DNA of 42,500 nucleotides from Apostichopus japonicus (lineage: Eukaryota; Echinodermata; Holothuroidea; Aspidochirotida; Stichopodidae), in the NCBI RefSeq assembly GCF_037975245.1, contig NC_092566.1, positions 14,205,001 through 14,247,500 of the forward strand. The letters run 5' to 3'. Every line of letters starts with the position of its first letter. Position 1 is the stretch's first letter. A program made the translations under genes and the position numbers. Below are positions 12,051 to 23,100 of this stretch, in pieces. Under the pieces are notes generated by a model. It searched no databases. It was given only the letters and a program-made list of their open reading frames with translations, and was not told the origin of the DNA.

Positions 12051-12265
12051 TGACCGGACATCTCCCCTGGACAATTACCCCCGGACAATAAGCCCCCCGA
12101 CAACTCCCCCTGGACAAGTGCCCCCCGGACAATTCCCACCCAGACCATTCCCACCCCAGAAACCCCCCCCCCCCGGACAATTCCCATCCCGGTCGACTCC
12201 CCACCGGACAATTACCCTCCAGGACAATTTCCCCCGGAAAAATTCCCCCGGACCATGGGCCCACA
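12051..12265. repeat. C-rich minisatellite, degenerate CCCCCGGACAATT unit
   Basis: A run of imperfect units built on CCCC(C)GGACAATT, about 13-18 bp each, roughly 13 units with variants such as GGACAAGTG, GGACCATTC and GGAAAAATT. The minus strand is strongly G-rich with many GGGG runs and could form G-quadruplexes. Open frames here on both strands (PPGQ/PGG-like) are products of the repeat, not genes. Confidence 0.85.
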
Positions 12266-13264
12266 GATAATTGTCAATCATTCTCTAGAAACGACTATGC
12301 TTTTCCCATTTGATATAAGTTTGATGAAATCTTTTGGACTTTTGATAGTTTGATGAGTTCGTCTTTTTTTTTTAATAACTAAAACATAAGTTGATGTGAG
12401 GGATATGACTGATTTTTTGACGTATTGTTAAATGTTCATTCGCGAATAAATTCTAATATTTTACAGGCTTTCATATTTATGGTTTATATCAAAGTCATGG
12501 TCTCCATGCTGGTCAAGGGCTCTTCTGGGGTGATAAGTGGAGGCTGTTGTGCCTACACATCAAATATTTGACATCTCAGTAACGTGGGACAATGTTCAAC
12601 CAAATTTACGCCCCTCTAGTACTCTGCATTATACCCCCCCCCCTGCACTACACAGTGTAGTCCCTAGTCCCTCCATCAAGGTCGTGACAGTCTCTTGGGG
12701 GTGCTGAGTGTTCTTCACCAATAGTGCCAACATCTGCTATGGGGCGGGGGGGGGGGGTCATGTAATGTGTTAGCTAGTTGGAATTGATAGGGTCAGTTGA
12801 TAGAAGTTTTTGACTGGTCTCGCGAGTTTTTGAAAAAAAAGGTCAAAAGGTCAAAAAATGACCACTTATTGAATGTAAACATATCTCTGAAGACAAAAGA
12901 AAAAAGAAAACGTCCACGTGAGCCCCCCAAAAGGTGGTTTATTGATGCAGGCTGTCTGCTGTACAAAATCAAGCCATGGGAAGCTCTCTAGTGTGTTCCT
13001 ACTCACGCACGCACGAACATACACACACACATACGCACACATGTTTGTATTACATTCAGACCTATTGTATTTTCCATTGTTCAAATCCACGTACCCTAAC
13101 CTTAACAATACCCCATACAATAGAATTCTACCGAGAACCTGGAATTCTTTTGTTCAAGTCCTCGGTCAGAATACAAAACAAACGCACGCATACACACACT
13201 CTCCGCCTGCATGAATGCATAGGTAACGATTATCATCGAAACCAAAACTGAAATCTCCTGTTGC

Positions 13265-13266
<2 letters not shown>
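12266..13266. other. No gene; homopolymer and CA tracts
   Basis: This holds a 12-13 bp poly-C run near 12636, a 13 bp poly-G run near 12746, a purine-rich A/G stretch near 12895-12910 and a short ACAC tract near 13020-13040. No exon with plausible splice sites recognised. It lies 3' of gene B and may include its 3' UTR or flank. Confidence 0.4.
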
Positions 13267-13335
<69 letters not shown>

Positions 13336-13362
13336 TATATATAGATATATAAATATATAGAT
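13267..13362. repeat. (TA)n microsatellite with GATA interruptions
   Basis: Near-continuous alternating TA, interrupted by single G/A changes giving TAGATATA blocks. Confidence 0.95.
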
Positions 13363-14015
13363 ATATGAATACATGATAACGATATATAAATATTGTATAG
13401 TTCAAGGTTATGCTAAGAAAACAACAAATGCCTAGATATAAACTCTGGAGTAAAATAAGTAATGTTGTAGTTTTTGGTTTCTTAAAAAGAGTCTTAACGA
13501 GGATTATTTCACATGGACAACTTCCTGTCGACGGTGCTTTTGTTACGGACTGGTTAGCGGTATGTTTTGGCCTCATCACTAACCACGTTTGATTATAGTC
13601 TGCCTTCACGTTCACAGAACCATTCGGTTGAATGGTGTGACCTACTGAACAGTTCTTCTCACATAAGATTCTAAATCAATAACTCAGCAATCTCGTCTGC
13701 AGTTTTACTCGTCTCTCAGTTTATATGATCATCAGAGAAGAAATATATATTAATCTATTCGCTAGAGATATCAGAGAAATAAGATATTACTCATACTTGA
13801 CAAATATGGATTATTGTTTGAGACAATATATCAACACAAGGAGTGAAGTGAAAAGTAGCAAAACGCACAGTGAAATGAACTAGCACACAAAACATGAACA
13901 ATGAACATGGGATCCAAGCTTCATTAACAGAGATGGAGAAACTAATTTTCCATTGTGTATCTTTCTTGTCTTCCTTTTATAAATATTTCACGTTGTTAGT
14001 CCTCATAGTCTTCCT

Positions 14016-14248
14016 TTATTCACATTTTCCATTGTGAATCTTTACAACACCAAGAAGATGAAGCTGTACGAGAATTGAAAACTCTATGTTCATTCCATGG
14101 GGTTCCTTCCATGCGTTTTCGAGCTTTTCAAAGTAATGATACGAAACATTGTAAGAAGAAATATCGTCAAATGCTCTTGGAAATGGCCAAAATCCATAAA
14201 GGTGCGTTTCATTACAGCGACTTAATGCATCACTGGTGTAGTAGAAAC
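14016..14248 (-). CDS. Gene B exon 7 (sialylmotif S, motifs III and VS, C terminus)
   Basis: The acceptor TTTCAAAG is followed by GT, which completes the glycine codon split with exon 6. Encodes FYYTSDALSRCNETHLYGFW then PFP (motif S, Cys311), SYHYFEKL (motif III), PHGMNIEF (motif VS: H350...E355) and ends HNGKCE-stop with the conserved C-terminal cysteine. Sequons at NET and NVS. The stop codon TAA is embedded in an AATAAA hexamer. Confidence 0.95.
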
Positions 14249-17200
14249 CTTTGAAATAGGAAAATATGAATTTGATTAATTAATAAAGATGTATAAATTA
14301 CTACTGTGGATTAATTTCAAAACTAAGACAGTAAAAATGACTATTCGAGCTGTGTAGCTGGAATACGCTACGATAACAAATTGGCTAGTATGTATTTAAA
14401 ATTCATAGAAATAAGGAACCATAGTCTAGTAGGAAGAAGAAAAACAAACCAAAAATTTAGAGAGAGCGAGCCAGCAGTTTTTTGCTACTTGTAGCAGCAT
14501 TCTAATAAGTGGCGTGTGCAAATGGGGTGGGTAATGGGATGGCACGGCCCCACCTCCGATTATCAGCCGGCGTTAAATGATTCAGTCGGGGGATTTCAGA
14601 TTCAGATTCTCTTTATTGCATCCCAAGCTGGGCAATTGATTGCTCACAATATAAAACATACGTACAGTACATAAAATATTCAAATACACAAATACACAAA
14701 ATATATGAGACTTTCAAATACTAAGACATAAGACATAAAACAAAGCTGGCAAGATACGAAAAAACGATAAAATACAAAATACAGTAAAACAGCACCAGAG
14801 ATACTTGTGAAACATTGGATTGCACAATGAGCAAGATTACTCACCTAACGAGTAAAAGATTCATTATGAAGTTTAATACAACGAGGGATAAAGGAGGATT
14901 TGTAACGATTCGTAACGGCAAGGGGTAGTCTCATCCGCCCACTGCGGGGTATTATTGCATTTTCCAAATTAATGTGTAGAGGGTGGCTACTGTTGTTGTG
15001 AGAACCCCAGCAAGTTTACATTGAAGGTGAAGATGATATGACGTGTTCACTGACTGCTGACGTTCGCCTAGGATGCGACTGACTTGGCTTATAATAGAAT
15101 CTATCCGTTTTCTGTCGGTACCATTGACATTACCTCCCCAACAATTAATGCAATATGACCACACACTGAAAATCACAGAATTGTAGAAAATAGAAAGAAT
15201 GTTTCTACTGATGTTGAAGGTGTTCAATTTCCGCAAGCAACAGAGTCTTGGATTGATCCGTCTTACCAAATAATCAATGTGGTCATGCCAATTCAGCTGA
15301 TCATCCAAAACTACGCCAAGGTACTTATAGGACGAGACACGGTTTACAGCCAGGTCTCTGATAACAACAGGAGGAGGTTCATGATCTCCTTTCCTAAAAT
15401 CAATCACCATTTCCTTTGTCTTCTCCACGTTAAGCTCAAGGAAATTTTGATCACAATAGTCTACAAACCAATTTATTTGAGACAAATATTCACCTCCATC
15501 ATCTCTTGTAATCAAACCCACTAATGCAGTATCATCAGCAAATTTAATTAGAGGGCAGCTGTCATGTGATGATCTAGCATCTGAAGTATAAACAGTGAAT
15601 AAAAACGGGGCAAGAACAAGAAGATTTTTGCATTCAGCCATGGAAGAATTGGACCAATAATTCAGTTGTGTTCATGCCCCTCGCAACCTCACACAGGGTA
15701 TTTATAATAAACACCTTGCGTTAAGAGATAATTATATAGCCTAATTCATATCTAAATTTTACATTTGTTGTGGTAGTAGTACTTTTAGCTGGTAGAACAT
15801 GATTCAATATTGTGTTGAAATGATTTTAAAATTTAAAATATTTATAACATAAAATAGACCTAATCTAAAATCAGTTTCTGGTCTTAGGATTTCACCAATA
15901 ACTTAACCGAACAATTCATATTTTTTTGGAAAATTTTCTTTTCATTGCCTAATCATCTATTTGATTTTATGGTATAGTATTGTGATGTCGGAAGGGCCCA
16001 CAAATTATCATGTGAACCCTGCAACCAGTGGCGTGTGCTTTAATGACTCTATGACAGCGCCCCTCCATTATATAATATGACACTTCCACACAAGTTCTGC
16101 ACCATAACCTAATTTGTGGTGGAAATTTTAAATTTGGCCAATACCTTTGGAATCCTGTGCATGCGAGACGCTAAACCTTTGATAAATGAACCAGTAGATA
16201 AGACAGAACAATCACTGTCTCATCAGACATAATATATAATTGTAAACTGTCTTACTGTTAGAACGGTAAATGTTTAATTGCTTAAAGTTTAGGTTTTAAA
16301 GCTTTTCCAAAGTGTTTAGTGTGTGTTTTTCTTTCGAAGCCTTACCTGTAGAGGGGAGCTTCTTCTTTCCACGTCGAATCCAATAGTCATGGAAGGACTT
16401 ATAATGATAAGGATGAGCTAGCACAAATACGTTTTCCTTGATGTTATAGCCGCTGATTGCTTTCATACACAGGTCTAAGGTAGAACGGCCACTGAAACAG
16501 GCTCCCCACAGATATCCGTGATACTGCTGCATATCCGACACAAACTTCTTCAGAGAGGACTGTTTTGCAATTCCTTTGTATCTAAAAGAGATAATACTAA
16601 CAAATTAAAGCAGACATAAATGAGACCATTATTATAAGTCTTTGTAATAGAGATATTTGTCGTGATAAACTTCCCCAAACAAATATGAAAATTTGTATGT
16701 CATCATTAAATTTACTATATTTAGTGTTACTTCGCACACATGGCTCGATTAATTCCAAACATGACATCATCGAATGATATGTGCTTCATATTTTGTATGT
16801 TTTGTATGTTTTATTCTTTATTGCTAAGTTTATTTTCTGTTTTGAAAACTGGAAGGTGCGTGTAAACTCGGAATAGTAGCATATACTTTTAAAGTTCAGA
16901 CAGCGACGTAGCCAGGAATTTGAAAGGGGGGGGGGGGGAGCACTTTTTGCGATTGATATAGATTTTCAAAGTTGTAGGCACGACTTTCTAAGCGGAGCGC
17001 CACCATCGGTTGGCGCGGAGCGTACAAGAAAATTGTTGGTTTACAAACCCCCCAGATGGCCGGAAACGGCCCTTCCCGAGTGTTCATTCTGGTTCCCTGG
17101 CCTCTTGCTAACTTGAGACACCTCATTCAATATCACTTTTAAACCCAAAAAACAAATGAGTTAAAATAGTACGTAATGTACATAATGTACTTAAAATGAG

Positions 17201-20117
17201 CAAGGTACATGTACAGAGTAGTCTTACGTTTCAACTTCTGATACTTATCGATACAAAGATAGGCCTGAAATGTCTTTGATATAACTATAGCCAGTAATTG
17301 TCTTTGATACAACTGTAGCTATTAAATGTCTAATTCAATACTACAAAATGTATTTAAAATTAGCAAGGTACAGGTACAGAGTAGTCTTACGTTTAAACTT
17401 CTGATACTTATAGATACAAAGATAGTCCTGAAATGTCTTTGATATAACTATAGCCAGTAATTGTCTTTGATACAACTGTAGCTAAATGTTTAAGTTAGCC
17501 TAATAAGAGAAGGCGAGAGGTATCCGACGATTGCAATCTGATGCAAATTTCTCAACTGTTTTCTCAACTGAAATATTATCTGCGTAAACGGGTTCTTAAC
17601 TACATGTTAAAAAAACTGACAAGATCGGATCTATAGTCTTTTTCGGCGGGTAGAGTGTTGAATGAAACGGCACGCGATAGAAATGACAGCCTAGATGACA
17701 GAAGAATAGGTCACCTAATTTAGCCATATTCTTGCTAAGTTCATTTCAATAGTTTTTCCTGTCTATAGACTCTTGAACTCGTCCAGCAAGCTTATCGATT
17801 TGAATTATGGGTGTTTTAAAAAAAAAGATAACTTGGCCAAAAAAAAATGTACGCCCGGGCCTACAGTGCTACATACTGGCTTCGCCCCTGATCATATGAT
17901 ATCATAATCAGCAGATTTTGTTTCCTGTTTGAATTATTTTACATGTTCTTTTACATAATATATCAGAAAGACAAACATAGTGCTCATTTACAATTTTTCC
18001 AGTAGGATGATTCTTGTTTATTGTCCAATGTCTGGACTTTAATACATTTGACGAACTTAACTGATGGACAATATAAACTTTTTTATTTTGTAATATTGCC
18101 AGATATGCAGTGGCCTAAAAACAAATATCGTTATCGCAGTGTATTAGCAGTGTAATAATTATTACAGGAAGTGCGTATCACGTACCATTGCTAGCTTAGC
18201 TTCATAACATGCTGTTCGTGCAACACCTTAGGACGACTCATAGAACGAACGTTGTCGACGTTGTTGTGCATACAGTTCGTGACATTCCATAGAGTGCGGT
18301 TAGGTAGGCAATATGCATTTTATTACACAGTGGCCAACTGTAGGTTTGTAATTGGCTATAAGCTAAATTTAGCTAATTGCATCTGCCAAACTAAGTAAGT
18401 AGTTGAATCAGTAGGCGTGAATGTTACTACGATTACAATCGCGTTAACGGAGCTGACGAGTATTCAAGATCAAAAGAGCACTGACAAAATACCATGCTAA
18501 AAAACGACAGTTACAAAAAAAAAATCGACACTGAAAGGGGGGGGGGGAGCGGTCGCTCCCCCTGCTCCCCCCTGGCTACGTCCCTGAGTTCAGAGCGTCT
18601 TCCATGTTCAGTTATAATTGCCCCTGGGCTACGGCTTCCGGCATTCGTCACACGTACTTTCAATCGTTGATTTCGAAATCGCATTTTTGAGGCCCATTTT
18701 CGTAAGTTTTACATTCATCATTATATATTGCATGTATTAAATGTAAGATAAGTTGCATTAATGTTTAAGGAAAACCTATATTTGAATTTAGTGTTCGATA
18801 AGCCATATTCGCCAAGATTATTTTAGATTTTACCAAGTCATATTTCTCCGTCACCATTGGTTTTAATATGTGTCTATAAGTTACTGAATAACATAATTTC
18901 GTATATTAAGCGTCAGATTTCTCGTGAAATATTCTGGAATTTTAACTGTCTACGCACTTCGAACCTGTAGTAGGCTATGTAGATTGAGACATATTCATTC
19001 CCATGAGTATTATTTCCTTTGCTGTTTAAGTAATTATGAACCATGTTTGATGTAGAAGTTTAAGATACAATTTTGTCTATTTTCTGTATTGATTGAACCA
19101 CCGCCACTACCTCACCATACCTATATACCGTACTTCACTATATATATATATATTATACCAGGTTTTACGTTACGCCATCATTATTATTGTCACCCGACCG
19201 TCAAATTGATATCATTGAACAGTGCGTTCAATACAAGGGTCAAGAGATCATTTCTCGCAGTCGTGCGTTTCCGTTTTATTTTTTTTTTCGGAGTCAAGAT
19301 TTTTTATCGCTAACAGTGTGTATTTGCAAATGATGAATCTAACATATTTGAAGCTCGAAGCATGTCTTAAAGATAGCATTGGTTTCAGTGTCAACACTTC
19401 TAACATTTTACCTGGAAAATATGAAAAGAAAAAACAGAGAAAAATAAAATGTTTCATATCTTAGTGGTAGCAGACGATGACGGTTTGGGTTGGGTCCCCA
19501 TGCAAGCGACGATGTAAAACACGCAACTAATACTTGTGCTTTGTATTTTCCCCCTATAACAATTCCAGTAAGGAAGGTCGTCATTCCACTGTAAGCTTTT
19601 GCCATTTGTACCGAACATTGTTAGTTCTGCTTTGTTGACTTATGCATACTCTGGAGATCAATCATGATGCCAACCAACTCGAAATCATCTGTGAACCCTG
19701 CCCGGGTTCGAATCCCGGTGGAGACTGGAAGTTTTTTTCACTGTTCTAGATTTTCCAACTCACTACAATTTCAACTATATATAAATATTCATTTGGCTTT
19801 GTCGTTTACCTCCATTTCATTAACATGAAGTCTGTTCAAAGTATCTCTTTCGAGATCCGGCTTTAGGAATCTTAAATGATTTCGAGTTGGTTAGCATCAT
19901 GTTTAATCTCTAGAGTAAGGCAAACATATGTCACCAAAACAGAAATCGTATTGTTGGATACAGGTGACAAACTCCTACAGTGGAATAACGACCTTCCTTG
20001 CCGGTTTCGAACCTCTGGACATACAATCGGCGTCCATAGTCTAATGGTTAGGGTGTCCGCAAATAAAGCGGGAGGCCCGGGTTCGAATCCCGGTGGAGGC
20101 TGGAAGTTTTTTCACTG

Positions 20118-20168
<51 letters not shown>

Positions 20169-23100
20169 TAACCTTTTTCCAAAGATGCTCGGGTTAAACG
20201 AGGTGAGGCTACTTTTAGTTCCTGCATCAGCTGCAAATGGCTTCAAAGGTGCAGCGTTACACCTGTAGATTTTCAAAAGGAGATAATATACAAGGCCGTA
20301 GAAATTCAAGATGAGGCTATTATTTGAAATTAAACTAAAGAAAGTCTTCATGAATTACTGTTTTTGAGTGTGAGATTCCACATTTTCATATTAATTTACG
20401 TACGTAAATTCAATAAATAGGTTATATAATTAGGTAATAAACAGACTCAACGCACTTGCTCATGTCCCTGGTTTCTTTACCTTGCTCCGCCAATTAAAAC
20501 AACCCAGAGTATTTGTTCCAAAATCTGTCTTCAAATTTAGTTTGTCTTCTTCCCTTAACTTTACGATACTATACGATTTGTTATCCAAAAGATATATTAC
20601 TCTAACCTGTATACAAAATCAGCTTCGTCTATATGCTTTCCACAATTAGAGTGTAGGAGAGAGCCACTGTTGCCCACCACACTGCACCGGGTTAGCCTAT
20701 CAAACGTAGCTTTCTGTGTGTAAAAAAATGAACAATAAGAACAGAATGTCACACATTTTACTCTACTTCACTCTGTTAGAAACTGAGCCCCTCGTGCCTA
20801 GGCATATAACTAGATCAACGTATTTCATTCATCATTAAACAATGTAAACTTTTCTTTTTTAATTGGTATAAGTCTCATTCTAATATCTTGAGAAAAGGCC
20901 TCGTCAATTTCCAGTTAAAAAAAGAAGTGATATTATGATTATCCTGGAAACACAGATCTTACTGTTGATTTTGGCTCATAGCAACCAAGAACCTTGTATA
21001 ACTCTTGCCACTTGTCAAATCATTTCAAAACGTTTTATAATTTACATATCTGTCCCTAAAACATTTGTAAAATTATTTTTGATTGGACAGGAAAGAACCC
21101 TCGTCATTTGACGTCGAAATGGTAACAGGCTAAGTAATCTTGAACGCTCTCTTTGTATTTCTTTGTTTGGGGATTACGTAATACCTCATCGCGTGCCCTT
21201 AGCGATGACGCTTGCAATCTACAACGGTAACCTGCACTTTCCCCATACCCTGTTCCGTCGTGTTAACCTATAATTTTATTTCAACGCTGTTTCATTAACA
21301 AAATTACTTTTGTTCTATTTAGCTGTCTTTTAAGAGTAAAAAGTTAATATCAAACACTGCAAGCACAAGCATTTAGCCATGTCGGACCGTTGTTGTGGAA
21401 CAAGTAACCATCAGAAATACGAAGCCTTACCTCTATCAGCACTTTCAAAGCAGCGTTAAGGACGTTTTTATTCAAACAATCCTATTGTTAAGTGTAATCA
21501 ATTGTATTTTTGGATGTTGTTTTGTTGAACCCTGGGATTTTGCGCTATATAACCATCGGTGTGATAATAATTATAATAATAATAACTGTTGAAATCGTTT
21601 TTAAATTAGTAAACGGTCAACACCACTTTTGTCCAGGAAACTTAAAATTGGAGACGGTGACCCGTACACTTGTGATACATATCACTTGGCATTTGCCAGA
21701 GTGAATTTTTGTTTGAAACTTCAAAATTGTAGTCCAGTTCGGGAATCTTTGAGGACAAATTTGGCAAGGCAGTTTTTACTTGGGAACGAAAACTACCATA
21801 ACTCTTTCCTGTATAATAATGGAATTTTCCAACATCTTTGTTAACGTGAGTTGCAACAAGAGCGATCTTGTCAGTTTGCTTTGTAACGATTACCTCAACC
21901 TCGCCAATTAACTGACCGACTCCGCGAAAAATCCTGCTATGCGCGACTTATAGGTCAACATTCTCATATGTCTATATATGTAGTAAAGCACACGCAACAA
22001 TGAAAAGGAAATAATACAGAAACGAACTACTCAATCAGAAAATATAAATGTTGAAACCAGCCGATTCACACAGAGATTACAGTAACTACTGTAAATCTAA
22101 AGTTTTGTACCACAGTAAATACTGGATCGTGCTGACAAATCTGATAAATCGGTAGCATGTGCTATCAAGTTTACAGTAAGAACTGAGGATATGTGTAATT
22201 CCAACAAGTCCCAACAACTTGATTTGTTAGAATTACACATATCCTCAGTTCTTACTGTAATCCCAATAGTACATGCTACCGAATTATAGCACGATCTAGT
22301 TTCTACTGTGGTACAAAACTGTAAGATTTACAGTAGTAACTGTGTTCTCTATGTGTATCGGGTGTTGAAACTGAAGGTTATGAAGTACGTTATAAGATTC
22401 AATCTACGTACATATAGAAGTACCTTACAATACTCCGATTAGTGTAAGTTGCCCGAAGAGTTAACCGGAAATAGTCTTATAGGATCGCACTGAAGTGATT
22501 TTGTTTGCATATTTTCAGTCAAAATCAGTCTTTTCTATGTTTTGGGAAAAAATTCGCAACGAGAACTGGCATTTGGGTTGTTGATCACTCTCCATGCTGA
22601 ACTTCGACCCTCTCCTAGCCCAAATGGAATTTGATAATAGCAAAAAACATCATATGGTGGGTAGGAAATGTTTTTCGAATACTTCTATCTATGCTCTAAC
22701 GGCATATTGTGACGATTTTAGTGTGTGGACCTACCGAGTGGGAACGGTCACTGTCATATTCTTATAACTTACTTTCCATGCGGATCTTAACAGTCTACAT
22801 TAAAAACTCCTTTTAATTCTGGTCGCATTATTGTTCCTTAATACCAATGGTTCTGTAGGGTTACTGCTGCTGTTTTTCCTGAGAATATTATGTCCGTCAG
22901 AGTCTAATGTTGTTTGTTTTCATTATTTACCAATTATAATACAGGCTGAGTCCACATTTGCCCATAAGATGTTAGTGAACTCTCTTTCTTGTTCGTAACA
23001 ACTGTATAGTAGAGGATATTAGTTTCGGGAGAGTTTAAGTTTGTTCATATAAGTATCCGACTCGAAACACGAACACTCTGAGTTTCCTTTTGTCAATTTG

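Larger units (their letters stand above)
16582..20172 (-). other. Gene B intron 5, repeat-filled
   Basis: 3.6 kb GT-AG intron. It contains a mosaic repeat with inverted ends (16897-18592), a 163 bp tandem duplication, the inverted-repeat/tRNA-like cluster (19565-20115) and a (TA)n tract next to the donor. Confidence 0.7.

Noticed and set aside
11938-12281. Proline/glycine-rich open frames in the C-rich minisatellite
   Set aside because: Several frames on both strands are open at once because of the repeat; no start or splice context.
20030-20100. Functional tRNA gene
   Set aside because: The anticodon loop AAATAAA lacks U33, and there is an acceptor-stem mismatch; treated as pseudogene or SINE head.
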